DNA of 64,000 bases from Bacteroides faecalis (GTDB lineage: Bacteria > Bacteroidota > Bacteroidia > Bacteroidales > Bacteroidaceae), in assembly GCF_003865075.1 (NCBI RefSeq), contig NZ_BHWB01000004.1, forward strand, positions 62,001 through 126,000, read 5' to 3'. Position numbers and translations under genes: made by a program. Positions within the stretch are counted from its first letter, which is position 1; the number at the start of each line of letters is the position of its first letter. Below the pieces are notes generated by a model that searched no databases, was not told where the DNA came from, and worked only from the letters and a program-made list of their open reading frames with translations. This document shows positions 1 through 7,502 of the stretch, piece after piece.

Positions 1-238
1 TCTCCAAAATAGTCTCTGAAGTTTCATGTGCTATGAAATATGGAAAACTATACGAAGATTTGGTAAGTATACGTATAGCTTTATAAAGCTCCAAATCTTA
101 ATCCCCTACGCGCATCGTTATTTTATTTGGAATCTACAGGTCAAACTAAATAAAGATACGAAGTTGATTTTTCTTAAAATGTCTAGTTAATGTGATTTCA
201 GTTTTATATTGAAATGACCTCTTTTATTTTAGCAAGTT
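1..238. other. Window edge, no confident gene
   Basis: Reading from base 3 gives an open plus-strand frame of 27 codons that ends in TAA at 84-86. It could be the 3' end of a gene that starts outside the window, but it is too short to identify. The rest, up to the stop of the SUI1 gene, is AT-rich and shows no open frame or strong hairpin. Confidence 0.3.
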
Positions 239-589
239 TTATCCCCCGGCACCTTTGGTTTTAATGTAGCCTTCTTTAATTAGTAGTTCTATGATTTTAG
301 TTTTGAAATCACCCTGCACAATGATCTCGCTATCTTTCGCTGAACCACCGACTCCACATTTACTTTTCAGTAACTTACCAAGTTCTTTCAAGTCGTTCTC
401 AGTGCCAACAAAGCCAGTAATTAATGTTACCGCTTTTCCACCCCTGTTCTTTTTATCAATGGAAACTCGGAGATTCTGTTTGGTTTTATCAAGAGTAACT
501 TGTTCCTCATCATCGTCCATTTCATAATTGAAGTTTGGGTTGGTAGAATATACCACATTCAATCTATCTTTCCAATCATTGTCTTTCAT
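239..589 (-). CDS. SUI1/YciH-type translation initiation factor
   Basis: This 116-residue protein has the SUI1 (eIF1-like) fold over roughly residues 40-110, recognisable by the stretch RGGKAVTLITGF followed by a KSKCGVGGSAKD segment and the closing IIVQGDFK. In bacteria the family (YciH) is thought to act on the ribosome in start-site discrimination; its physiological role is poorly defined. The length is normal for the bacterial form, which has a short charged N-terminal extension (the run MDDDEEQ here). It is a single-gene unit with its own promoter, and it diverges from rex. Family assignment is strong; the exact role is inferred from relatives. Confidence 0.9.
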   Translation of the reverse strand: MKDNDWKDRLNVVYSTNPNFNYEMDDDEEQVTLDKTKQNLRVSIDKKNRGGKAVTLITGFVGTENDLKELGKLLKSKCGVGGSAKDSEIIVQGDFKTKIIELLIKEGYIKTKGAGG

Positions 590-612
590 ACCTGTTGTTT
601 TAATTTCTTTCC

Positions 613-643
613 CAAAAGTATTAAACTTACCGAAATGCGCAAA
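613..643 (-). promoter_or_regulatory. Bacteroides promoter for the SUI1 gene
   Basis: On the minus strand the -7 box TACTTTTG (plus 613-620) lies 19 bp from a -33 box TTTG (plus 640-643). This matches the Bacteroidetes consensus closely and would give a leader of under 20 nt before the start codon at 589. Confidence 0.75.
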
Positions 644-722
644 ATTTGTGTCAGTTTTCCTTGTTTTGTTTAATCTCTATTAAGGTTTTACAGTCTTGGA
701 TTGTCAGTCTCAAAAAATAGTG

Positions 723-730
723 TACTTTTG
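723..730 (+). promoter_or_regulatory. Promoter -7 box for rex
   Basis: TACTTTTG fits TAnnTTTG exactly, with a possible TTGT -33 box at 701-704 (18 bp spacer). It lies downstream of the first in-frame ATG at 696, which argues that rex starts at the later ATG at 756. A redox repressor may act on its own promoter, but I see no clear Rex operator here. Confidence 0.6.
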
Positions 731-755
731 CAAAATACCAAATTTTGTAAGCAGT

Positions 756-1409
756 ATGAGCACTTCTGTACGAAAAGAGGCGGATAAAGTGCCGGAGCCT
801 ACCTTGCGGAGACTTCCCTGGTATCTGTCGAATATAAAACTAATGAAGGAGAGAGGAGAACAGTATGTCTCTTCCACTCAAATATCTAAAGAAATAAATA
901 TTGACGCATCTCAGATCGCCAAGGACTTATCTTATGTAGATATCTCAGGTCGTACAAGGGTGGGATATAATGTTGATGCTTTAATTGAAGTCTTGGAGAG
1001 TTTTCTTGGATTTACTGATATGCACAAAGCTTTCTTGTTTGGTGTTGGTAGTTTGGGAGCCGCATTGCTTCGTGATTCGGGTTTGCATCATTTCGGATTG
1101 GAAATAGTAGCCGCTTTCGATGTAAATCCCGACTTGGTAGGAAAGGATCTGAATGGAATTTCTATTTTTCATTCGGATGATTTTGAAGCAAAGATGAAAG
1201 AATATGATGTCAATATTGGCGTGCTTACAGTTCCTATAAATATAGCTCAGGAAATTACAGATAAGATGGTGGACGGAGGTATTAAGGCAGTATGGAATTT
1301 TACTCCGTTTCGTATTCGTGTCCCTGAGACTATTGTGGTGCAGAATACCTCTTTGTATGCCCATTTAGCTGTTATGTTTAATCGATTGAATTTTAACGAG
1401 ATCAAATAA
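756..1409 (+). CDS. rex: Redox-sensing transcriptional repressor Rex
   Basis: Rex senses the NADH/NAD+ ratio and represses fermentative and respiratory genes when NADH is low. The 217-residue reading has the expected layout: an N-terminal winged helix (residues about 15-75, including the QYVSSTQISKE and QIAKDLSY helices) and a Rossmann domain with the nucleotide motif GVGSLG at 96-101. The C-terminus ends in the domain-swapped helix containing LAVMFNRLNF. The open frame extends to an ATG at 696, but a good -7 promoter box at 723-730 lies between the two ATGs, so the start at 756 is preferred. Its stop codon overlaps the start of the next gene by one base, so the two are translationally coupled. 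Confidence 0.93.
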   Translation: MSTSVRKEADKVPEPTLRRLPWYLSNIKLMKERGEQYVSSTQISKEINIDASQIAKDLSYVDISGRTRVGYNVDALIEVLESFLGFTDMHKAFLFGVGSLGAALLRDSGLHHFGLEIVAAFDVNPDLVGKDLNGISIFHSDDFEAKMKEYDVNIGVLTVPINIAQEITDKMVDGGIKAVWNFTPFRIRVPETIVVQNTSLYAHLAVMFNRLNFNEIK

Positions 1410-2023
1410 TGAAGATTATTGCAGTAGGAATGAACTATGCCCAACATAATAAGGAATTGGGGCATACACAAATAAATACGGAACCTGTAATTTTTATGAA
1501 GCCGGATTCAGCCATTCTGAAGGATGGTAAACCGTTTTTCATTCCTGATTTTTCTAATGAGATACATTATGAAACGGAACTAGTGGTTCGGATTAATCGT
1601 TTGGGGAAAAATATAGCTTCTCGTTTTGCGGATCGTTATTATGATGCTGTTACTATTGGTATTGATTTTACTGCTCGTGATCTCCAACGGAAATTTCGTG
1701 AACAGAGAGGACCTTGGGAACTTTGCAAAGGATTTGACTCATCGGCTGCTATTGGAGATTTTGTTCCGGTGGGCCGTTATAAGGATGTTCAAAATTTGAA
1801 CTTTTCTTTGGCTATTGACGGAAAGGAAGTACAGCATGGTTGTACGGCAGATATGTTGTTCAGAATTGATGATATAATTGCCTATGTCAGCCAGTTCGTG
1901 ACACTGAAAATAGGTGATCTACTATTTACAGGAACTCCTGTAGGGGTAGGTCCTGTGAGTATTGGACAACATTTACAAGGATATCTTGAAGAGGAAAAGT
2001 TGCTTGATTTTTATGTTCGTTGA
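1409..2023 (+). CDS. Fumarylacetoacetate hydrolase family protein
   Basis: This 204-residue protein belongs to the FAH family of Mg2+-dependent enzymes that cleave or decarboxylate 2-oxo acids (acylpyruvases, oxaloacetate decarboxylases, HHDD isomerases). Visible hallmarks are the N-terminal GMNYAQHNKE loop, the metal ligands E55 and E57 in HYETEL, D86 in the GIDFTARD segment, and the GDLLFTGTPVGVG loop near the C-terminus. The length is that of the short single-domain YcgM-like subgroup. It overlaps rex by one base (TAATG), so expression is probably tied to redox state, a link that is inference only. The substrate cannot be read from sequence. Confidence 0.85.
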   Translation: MKIIAVGMNYAQHNKELGHTQINTEPVIFMKPDSAILKDGKPFFIPDFSNEIHYETELVVRINRLGKNIASRFADRYYDAVTIGIDFTARDLQRKFREQRGPWELCKGFDSSAAIGDFVPVGRYKDVQNLNFSLAIDGKEVQHGCTADMLFRIDDIIAYVSQFVTLKIGDLLFTGTPVGVGPVSIGQHLQGYLEEEKLLDFYVR

Positions 2024-2095
2024 ACTCTTCCGCTTATAAGTCTATATCATCCGGGAAAGGAAACATGATATTCGGAAAAAGATTTATAATTCCGA

Positions 2096-2134
2096 GGAAG
2101 ATGTCAGTTACTTTATTTTAATTATACATCTTCC
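2096..2134 (+). terminator. Hairpin after rex-FAH unit
   Basis: A perfect 9-bp inverted repeat, GGAAGATGT at 2096-2104 and ACATCTTCC at 2126-2134, encloses a 21-nt AT-rich loop and is followed by TTTC. It lies 72 bp after the stop of the FAH gene. The long loop and weak T-run make this a moderate terminator call. Confidence 0.4.
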
Positions 2135-2458
2135 TTTCTGAAAGATGTAATTCTTTTATATCAAAGTGCTGCTGGCTTTTCAGAGATAAATGTATTGGCT
2201 TGTTGATTCTTTCTTGGCTTAGTTTAAGTAACTTCCTCTCTTTTTCTTTACTGAAAAGAAAATAATATTTTCCTACTTTTTTTCTATCTTGTGGGTTGGT
2301 ATTTGCAGAAGATGTAACATGCAGGAGTCAGGACAATAAGATGGGTGCATTCTAGTGGAGGTAAAATTACTTGTTTGCCCTATTGCCCGGTTAATAGCTA
2401 TAAAGATAAAAGCGAGAACTAATATTCATTTTTTCATAACCATTCCAACAATTGTTTG

Positions 2459-2466
2459 TACTTTTG
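2459..2466 (+). promoter_or_regulatory. Promoter -7 box for ispF
   Basis: TACTTTTG matches the Bacteroidetes -7 consensus 40 bp before the ispF start. The -33 region is T-rich (2429-2435) but not a perfect TTTG. Confidence 0.55.
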
Positions 2467-2506
2467 CAAATATAGTAAATAAGATCGTATATCGTAAATA
2501 ATAAAG

Positions 2507-2986
2507 ATGAAAATAAGAGTAGGTTTTGGCTTTGATGTTCACCAGTTAGTTGAAGGACGAGAATTATGGTTGGGTGGTATTCTTTTGCAACATACAAAAG
2601 GTTTGTTGGGGCATTCGGATGCTGATGTGTTGATTCATGCTATTTGTGATGCCTTATTGGGAGCTGCGAATATGCGGGATATCGGTTATCATTTCCCGGA
2701 TACAGCCGGAGAATTTAAGAATATTGATAGTAAGATTTTACTCAAGAAAACGGTGGAACTTCTTGCGGCGAAAGGGTATCGTGTGGGAAATATTGACGCA
2801 ACCATATGTGCGGAACAGCCGAAATTGAAAGTGCATATTCCTTTGATGCAAGAAACATTGGCTTCTGTCATGGGTATAGATATTGATGATATATCCATAA
2901 AAGCAACTACTACAGAGAAATTAGGTTTTACTGGGCGCGAAGAGGGTATTTCAGCCTATACTACCGTATTGATAGAAAAAGAATAA
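2507..2986 (+). CDS. ispF: 2-C-methyl-D-erythritol 2,4-cyclodiphosphate synthase
   Basis: IspF catalyses the fifth step of the non-mevalonate isoprenoid pathway, converting 4-diphosphocytidyl-2-C-methyl-D-erythritol 2-phosphate to the cyclodiphosphate and CMP as a homotrimer. At 159 residues it has the standard length. The Zn2+ ligands D10, H12 and H44 are present in FGFDVH and DADVLIH. The DIGYHFPD loop, the KATTTEKLGFTGR motif and the EGI motif are intact. It stands alone with its own promoter; the following phosphoesterase starts 38 bp downstream and may be co-transcribed. Confidence 0.97.
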   Translation: MKIRVGFGFDVHQLVEGRELWLGGILLQHTKGLLGHSDADVLIHAICDALLGAANMRDIGYHFPDTAGEFKNIDSKILLKKTVELLAAKGYRVGNIDATICAEQPKLKVHIPLMQETLASVMGIDIDDISIKATTTEKLGFTGREEGISAYTTVLIEKE

Positions 2987-3023
2987 TTCCATTCATTGAA
3001 AAAGATCATCCTCTAAATAATAA

Positions 3024-4037
3024 ATGATTATGAATCGACCTTTAAAAATATTTCTGTTATTAACTTCTCTTTTGATGGGAACTTTCTGTTGGGCTCAGAA
3101 GGGTGAACTGAAATTTAATAAAGATGGTAAATTTAAGATAATACAGTTTACCGATGTTCATTTCAAATATAAGAATCCTGCTTCTGACATAGCATTAGAG
3201 CGTATTAATGAAGTGCTTGACGCTGAACGTCCGGATTTGGTAATCTTTACCGGAGACGTAGTGTACTCTGCTCCGGCAGATTCTGGATTATTGCAGGTGC
3301 TTGAACCGGTAAGTAAACGTAAAATACCTTTTGTTGTCACTTTCGGTAATCATGATAATGAACAGAAAATGACTCGTGAGCAATTATATGATCTTATTCG
3401 GAGAGTTCCCGGCAATATATTACCTGACAGAGGAGACGTTCTTTCTCCGGATTATGTCTTAACAGTAAAAGGATCTTCGGATGCAAAAAAGGATGCAGCA
3501 ATCCTTTATTGTATGGATTCTCATTCTTATTCCCCATTGAAAGATGTAAAAGGCTATGCCTGGCTAACTTTTGACCAGATAGCTTGGTATCGTGAGCAAA
3601 GTGCTGCTTACACTGAACGAAATGCCGGGAAACCGTTACCGGCACTTGCTTTTTTCCATATACCCTTACCGGAATATAATGAAGCAGCTTCTAATGAGAA
3701 TGCCATTCTTCGTGGCACCCGAATGGAAGAGGCTTGTGCTCCTAAGTTGAATACAGGAATGTTTGCGGCAATGAAAGAAGCAGGAGATGTTATGGGTGTT
3801 TTCGTCGGACACGATCATGATAACGATTATGCAGTGATGTGGAAAGGTATATTGTTGGCTTACGGTCGTTTTACCGGTGGAAATACGGAATACAATCATT
3901 TGCCGAATGGAGCCCGTATCATAGAGTTAAATGAAGGTACACGTAGTTTTACTTCCTGGATTCGTCAGGAAGATGGAGTAGTGGATAAAATCTCTTATCC
4001 TGCAAGTTTCGTCAAGGATGATTGGACAAAGCGTTGA
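3024..4037 (+). CDS. Secreted calcineurin-like metallophosphoesterase
   Basis: The 337-residue protein begins with a signal peptide (hydrophobic LKIFLLLTSLLMGTF, likely cleaved after CWA) and then carries all the blocks of the calcineurin-like phosphoesterase fold: FTDVHF, FTGDVVY, FGNHDN, FFHIPLP and GHDHDND. These provide the Asp, His and Asn ligands of a two-metal centre. The family contains phosphomonoesterases and phosphodiesterases; this extracytoplasmic form is similar to Icc/purple-acid-phosphatase-like enzymes, and its substrate is unknown. An ATG two codons in (3030) is an alternative start. Its 3' end overlaps the convergent next gene by 26 bp. Confidence 0.88.
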   Translation: MIMNRPLKIFLLLTSLLMGTFCWAQKGELKFNKDGKFKIIQFTDVHFKYKNPASDIALERINEVLDAERPDLVIFTGDVVYSAPADSGLLQVLEPVSKRKIPFVVTFGNHDNEQKMTREQLYDLIRRVPGNILPDRGDVLSPDYVLTVKGSSDAKKDAAILYCMDSHSYSPLKDVKGYAWLTFDQIAWYREQSAAYTERNAGKPLPALAFFHIPLPEYNEAASNENAILRGTRMEEACAPKLNTGMFAAMKEAGDVMGVFVGHDHDNDYAVMWKGILLAYGRFTGGNTEYNHLPNGARIIELNEGTRSFTSWIRQEDGVVDKISYPASFVKDDWTKR

Positions 4038-4890
4038 GATTAGCTAGCTTTACATGGCTGAGGCGCGTATATTTAATCCCATAACTTTCATATCTGCGTG
4101 AGATTCGCGCAGATGTTATATATACAATTTGTCCCGGTTCGTATTCGTGTTCTAATCCAGACAAGGTACATGATACGGAACTGGGATTTTTTGATGAAAT
4201 CGTCATGATCACTAAATTACCACTTGCATCGTTCAAAGTCAGTATCTGTTTGACATAGAATTGTGGAATGTTGCCATTCAATCTTGTTTTATATGGGTCG
4301 TCTTCTAGTCTTACTCGCGTCACTTTCAAACTCAAGTCTGTTAGTTTTTCACCGGGTTCACCCAGATAACGGCTTTCCCGCCGCGTTTCTTTGACTTTAC
4401 GTAACATAAAGTCCAAATGTATAGAATGATAGGCTTGAGCTATTTTTACGAATCGTTCCTGCTTGGGAATGTTAGGAGTAAATTTATAGGCAATCCAGCT
4501 GAGGTATGGCGGATCTATTTTTAAAATCTCATGTAGAAAGTGTCCGCGGTATTTTCCGAAAGAGATAAGATCGTCACCATTACTCTGCATTCTCTTCTCA
4601 TTATACTCTACGAGGATAAGACAACGCTGTGAGTAATAAAGCATAGTACTAGCCATTCTCAATGATTCATTAATATCTGGTGACAGGTCATGTATATAAA
4701 TAATAGATTGTTTTTCAAGTAAGGGAGAATAGAGCCATAACGAATAATTAGGTTTTCCTGGTCTAGGCAATACTACGAAATAAACCCCAGCTTCCTTGAA
4801 AGAAGCTCTCCCTCGATTGTATTCATTGAGCTTGGCATACAATAAGGCCTGTTCGCTTGCGGTAATACCCGGTAATTTTGGATTAGCCAT
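4012..4890 (-). CDS. Uncharacterised protein with ExoX C-terminal-like motif
   Basis: This 292-residue soluble protein has no signal peptide or membrane segment. A central block, ISFGKYRGHFLHEILKIDP followed by PYLSWIAYKF, matches the short module found at the C-terminus of exodeoxyribonuclease X and in DUF3820 proteins, where it is thought to bind nucleic acid. No exonuclease catalytic motif is visible, so this is not an ExoX enzyme. The C-terminal half (about residues 185-285) is rich in beta strands and may form an OB-like domain. It has a good promoter of its own and overlaps the phosphoesterase tail to tail. Function unknown; a nucleic-acid role is inference. Confidence 0.7.
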   Translation of the reverse strand: MANPKLPGITASEQALLYAKLNEYNRGRASFKEAGVYFVVLPRPGKPNYSLWLYSPLLEKQSIIYIHDLSPDINESLRMASTMLYYSQRCLILVEYNEKRMQSNGDDLISFGKYRGHFLHEILKIDPPYLSWIAYKFTPNIPKQERFVKIAQAYHSIHLDFMLRKVKETRRESRYLGEPGEKLTDLSLKVTRVRLEDDPYKTRLNGNIPQFYVKQILTLNDASGNLVIMTISSKNPSSVSCTLSGLEHEYEPGQIVYITSARISRRYESYGIKYTRLSHVKLANLNALSNHP

Positions 4891-4915
4891 AATTGTGTTT
4901 GCTTTAAGTATATCT

Positions 4916-4947
4916 CAAATATACGAATATTATTTCATAAAAGCAAG
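4916..4947 (-). promoter_or_regulatory. Promoter for the ExoX-C-like gene
   Basis: Read on the minus strand, TATATTTG (plus 4916-4923) matches TAnnTTTG, and CTTG (plus 4944-4947) serves as the -33 box with a 20-bp spacer. The start codon lies 26 bp downstream of the -7 box. Confidence 0.6.
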
Positions 4948-5134
4948 TTCTTTTGCTGTTTAGATAAGCTCAATTAATAATGTTTTTGTTTATTTCATTT
5001 GAATGAGTTGTTAGTTGATTTAGAGAGATTATCAGAAGTCAATTATTACTTTTCCTTTTTCGGAAATAGAAAGTTGAAGTATAACTGACTTTTGACAAGT
5101 TCTTTTCAATTATAGATTTTTATTTGTTCATTTG

Positions 5135-6307
5135 TTAAAGTGTTTCAGATGATTTTTCTATTGGACATATCCTTATAACCGGATTCTCATCTATTTGTAA
5201 TGCTTCCAATTGTTCTTTTAATTTTGCATCGATTATATAATCAAATTCTTCTATATATAGTTCATTATTAGCTACAGTAAATACAAAATTTTCATCTGAA
5301 TAGAATCTTACATTGTATTTCCTCATATCTATGCTACGGTCATTAAATGTTTTTTTATCGAAAAATAGATGAAATTGTGTAGATGTTTTTTTGTTTTATT
5401 ATGATAAAGATAATGTTTTTTTGTTGTCACTAAAGTAAGATACTAAAATCCCATTTGCTAAATTAGATAATGAATTTATACCGTATGAAAAATCATGTTT
5501 CGATATATCGTTTTGAAATTCCATAATATTATTATAATTACCTTCTAGATAAGATACAGGTATTTTATAATTGTCAAAATCCAAATAATAGCAAGGAATG
5601 CATTTATCAGAGGATAACTGATAAATGGTGTCATTATACAATTCACAGAACAATATTTCTTCTTTGCACTTGCTAAAATTGTTTGCGTTATGAACATGCA
5701 AATAGTTTGATTTTTTAGATGAAATAGGGTAAAAAGAATTTGATAAAATTGATGCATTTATATTATATATTCTGAATTTATCATTGTTTGGGGGAGAAGT
5801 CTGGTTACCACTATATAGTAAGTTTATAGAGTCATTGATATTTTGTAATCCTATACTCCAATGATTCAGTTTGATTTTTTTTTAATTTCCTGATAGGTCA
5901 TATTGCATGATTTTTTTTCCTCTAGTGTCTAATACTGAAATGACTCCTTTATTTCGACATATGTCAAAATCGGACAGACCTATATATTCTTCCGGTCCTT
6001 CTCCTCTTTGATTTACTATGTTTTTTAACTTTCCATCTTCATTAAAGAATAAGATCATATCTTCACTTCCTATTATAATTTGGTTATTTATATAAAATAT
6101 CTTTTTTATATTTCTTATTAAACAAGAATCATTTGTATCTAATTTAATATACTTGACACTGGTTGATAGTTTAGACGAATCGAAAGGGGGATCCTTTACA
6201 TCCTTCATTACAATGGTTAAAATAGTTGTTTGACTATCGGTCTGTTGTTGTTTTCCGCAACTATATAATAACAATAGCATGGCAGATATAAATATTATTT
6301 TTCTCAT
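5135..6307 (-). pseudogene. 6-bladed beta-propeller lipoprotein with three in-frame TAA codons
   Basis: One uninterrupted reading frame of 390 codons runs from the ATG at 6307 to a final TAA at 5135, the full length of Bacteroides 6-bladed propeller lipoproteins (DUF4934-like). It starts with a lipoprotein signal (LLLLYSCG), continues with typical blades (SVKYIKLDTND, QRGEGPEEYIGL, DTRGKKIMQYDLSGN) and ends with the family's characteristic LKEQLEALQIDENPVI. The frame is broken only by TAA codons at 5882-5884 and, in tandem, at 5396-5401. There are no frameshifts, so the decay looks recent, or the stops are read through, which is less likely. It follows a broken NVEALA gene by 6 bp, the usual partner arrangement. 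The partial open frames would otherwise be annotated as separate small genes. Confidence 0.8.
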
Positions 6308-6313
6308 CTTATT

Positions 6314-6515
6314 TTATTTATTGAAATGTCTTTCGGAATCAGGAACTGTTCCATAGAGTAGTCCTTTATCACTGCTTCCTTCTCCACCATCTGCTAATGC
6401 TTCCGTTAGCTAATGCTAAATTGGAGATTGGGTTTGTTATATGAGAATGATATACGTTGTAACTTACAAGAAAAATAAATGCAATTGCAAAGGTTAATTC
6501 AATCAGTATTTTCAT
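6314..6515 (-). pseudogene. Broken NVEALA-family peptide gene
   Basis: From the ATG at 6515 the frame reads a short hydrophobic leader and then SNLALAN, the start of the NVEALA signature that ends the leader in this family of small Bacteroides secreted peptides. It then runs into a stop at 6369-6371. Shifting the frame at that point restores EALADGGEGSS followed by DKGLLYGTVPDSERHFNK and a stop at 6314, so a two-base deletion (or one-base gain) fell inside the NVEALA motif itself. The intact peptide would have been about 66 residues. It directly precedes the propeller gene, as these genes usually do. Confidence 0.7.
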
Positions 6516-7375
6516 CTTTAGTTGATTTTTAATTATTCTGCTTTCTTGTTTTGTAATAAATAAGCAAACAAACGATTTATTTGTTCATCTTCGGCTTAAT
6601 TCTTAAATTTGCATTGGACTTACCTCTCTTCATTTTAAGGAGAGTTACTGGGTAAAAAAGAATATATTTCTGAAAAAACAGTTTTCTTTTTTTCCTCTTC
6701 TTAAACTCTCATAGTTCTTAGTTTATGTTTCCTACAAATATCAAGTATAAGAGCTGTTTTCTGTATGATAATATACATTTATTATTTTTTTAGGTACTTT
6801 ATTTTTCTCTCTTTATATATATTTAGCTTGGAAATAATATATGTATGGATAGCTCCTTGCTGCTCTACTTGTTTCTGATTTGCGACAGGAAAGAATGATA
6901 AAAGATACCGAATTGAAAAAACAGTTTTCATTTTATTAGATTTATTGGATTAATATATATAACAAAAGTAGTGTTAAAAAAGGAAATTGGCTGACCATTT
7001 CTGACCAATTGTTTTTAAGAAAAAAATCCCATTTCATCGAAATTCTAAGCTTTCACTATTATGAATATAAGAATAAAATAATAAATAAATTGTAATGAGG
7101 CTTTGATATCTTTTCTAAATAATAATAGAGTTTATATCAGATAATAGATTAAAGCATTCTTGGATTTATTTTTTGTGATTAAAAAAATCATTTGATCTAT
7201 TACGCTAAGATTGCACTTCTACTGACCTTATTTCTTTAGAGTGAAGTATTATACTCTTCTTTTATATTGCATAAGAATACATCTCTATACGTATTTATTG
7301 GTAATCTTTAGACATACATGTAGGGTAACCCTCGGATGTACGTCTGGGAACAATCGTTTTTATTATACCTTAATT
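6516..7375. other. Long AT-rich gap with a repeated dyad and no clear gene
   Basis: These 860 bases contain no recognisable gene. Two copies of a 16-base dyad repeat lie at 6671-6686 and 6914-6929. The only notable small frame is on the minus strand, 6782-6931, 49 codons, starting MKTVFSIRYLLSFFPVAN; I do not recognise it, and it has no obvious ribosome binding site. The region may be the eroded remnant of genes once upstream of the NVEALA/propeller pair or downstream of the truncated SusC. Confidence 0.45.
6671..6929. repeat. Two copies of a 16-bp dyad repeat
   Basis: TGAAAAAACAGTTTTC occurs at 6671-6686 and again at 6914-6929 in the same orientation, 243 bp apart. Each copy is itself a dyad (GAAAA and TTTTC arms). 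They could be protein-binding sites or the remains of a duplication. Confidence 0.55.
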
Positions 7376-7409
7376 CCGCAACACTATTATAAATTAAACT
7401 TTTTAAGTA

Positions 7410-7434
7410 CCTGAGCAACAAAAAGTTGCTCAGG
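7410..7434 (+). terminator. Hairpin at the left end of the IS, before the transposase
   Basis: A perfect 10-bp stem (7410-7419 with 7425-7434) and a loop of five A residues is followed by ATTTTG. It lies just upstream of the transposase. Such hairpins can stop transcripts entering from flanking DNA or hide the ribosome binding site, which limits transposition; that role is inferred. Confidence 0.6.
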
Positions 7435-7502
7435 ATTTTGCCATGTCAGAATTTTCACTTATCTTAGTGTTGCAAAAAAAACAAGAGAATCCGACGATAG
7501 AC

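Larger units (their letters stand above)
2024..2506. other. Intergenic stretch before ispF
   Basis: No convincing gene was found in this 483-base gap. It holds a hairpin at 2096-2134 just after the FAH gene and a promoter box at 2459-2466 before ispF. A minus-strand open frame over 2391-2597 is antisense to ispF and has no homology that I recognise. Confidence 0.5.

Noticed and set aside
5399..5757. Two overlapping small minus-strand ORFs as separate genes
   Set aside because: The first is the middle part of the stop-interrupted propeller frame; the second is in another frame of the same sequence.
7321..7375. Left flank of the IS as a target-site duplication with SusC
   Set aside because: The sequence does not continue SusC and the only match next to the terminal repeats is ATT, which is not significant.
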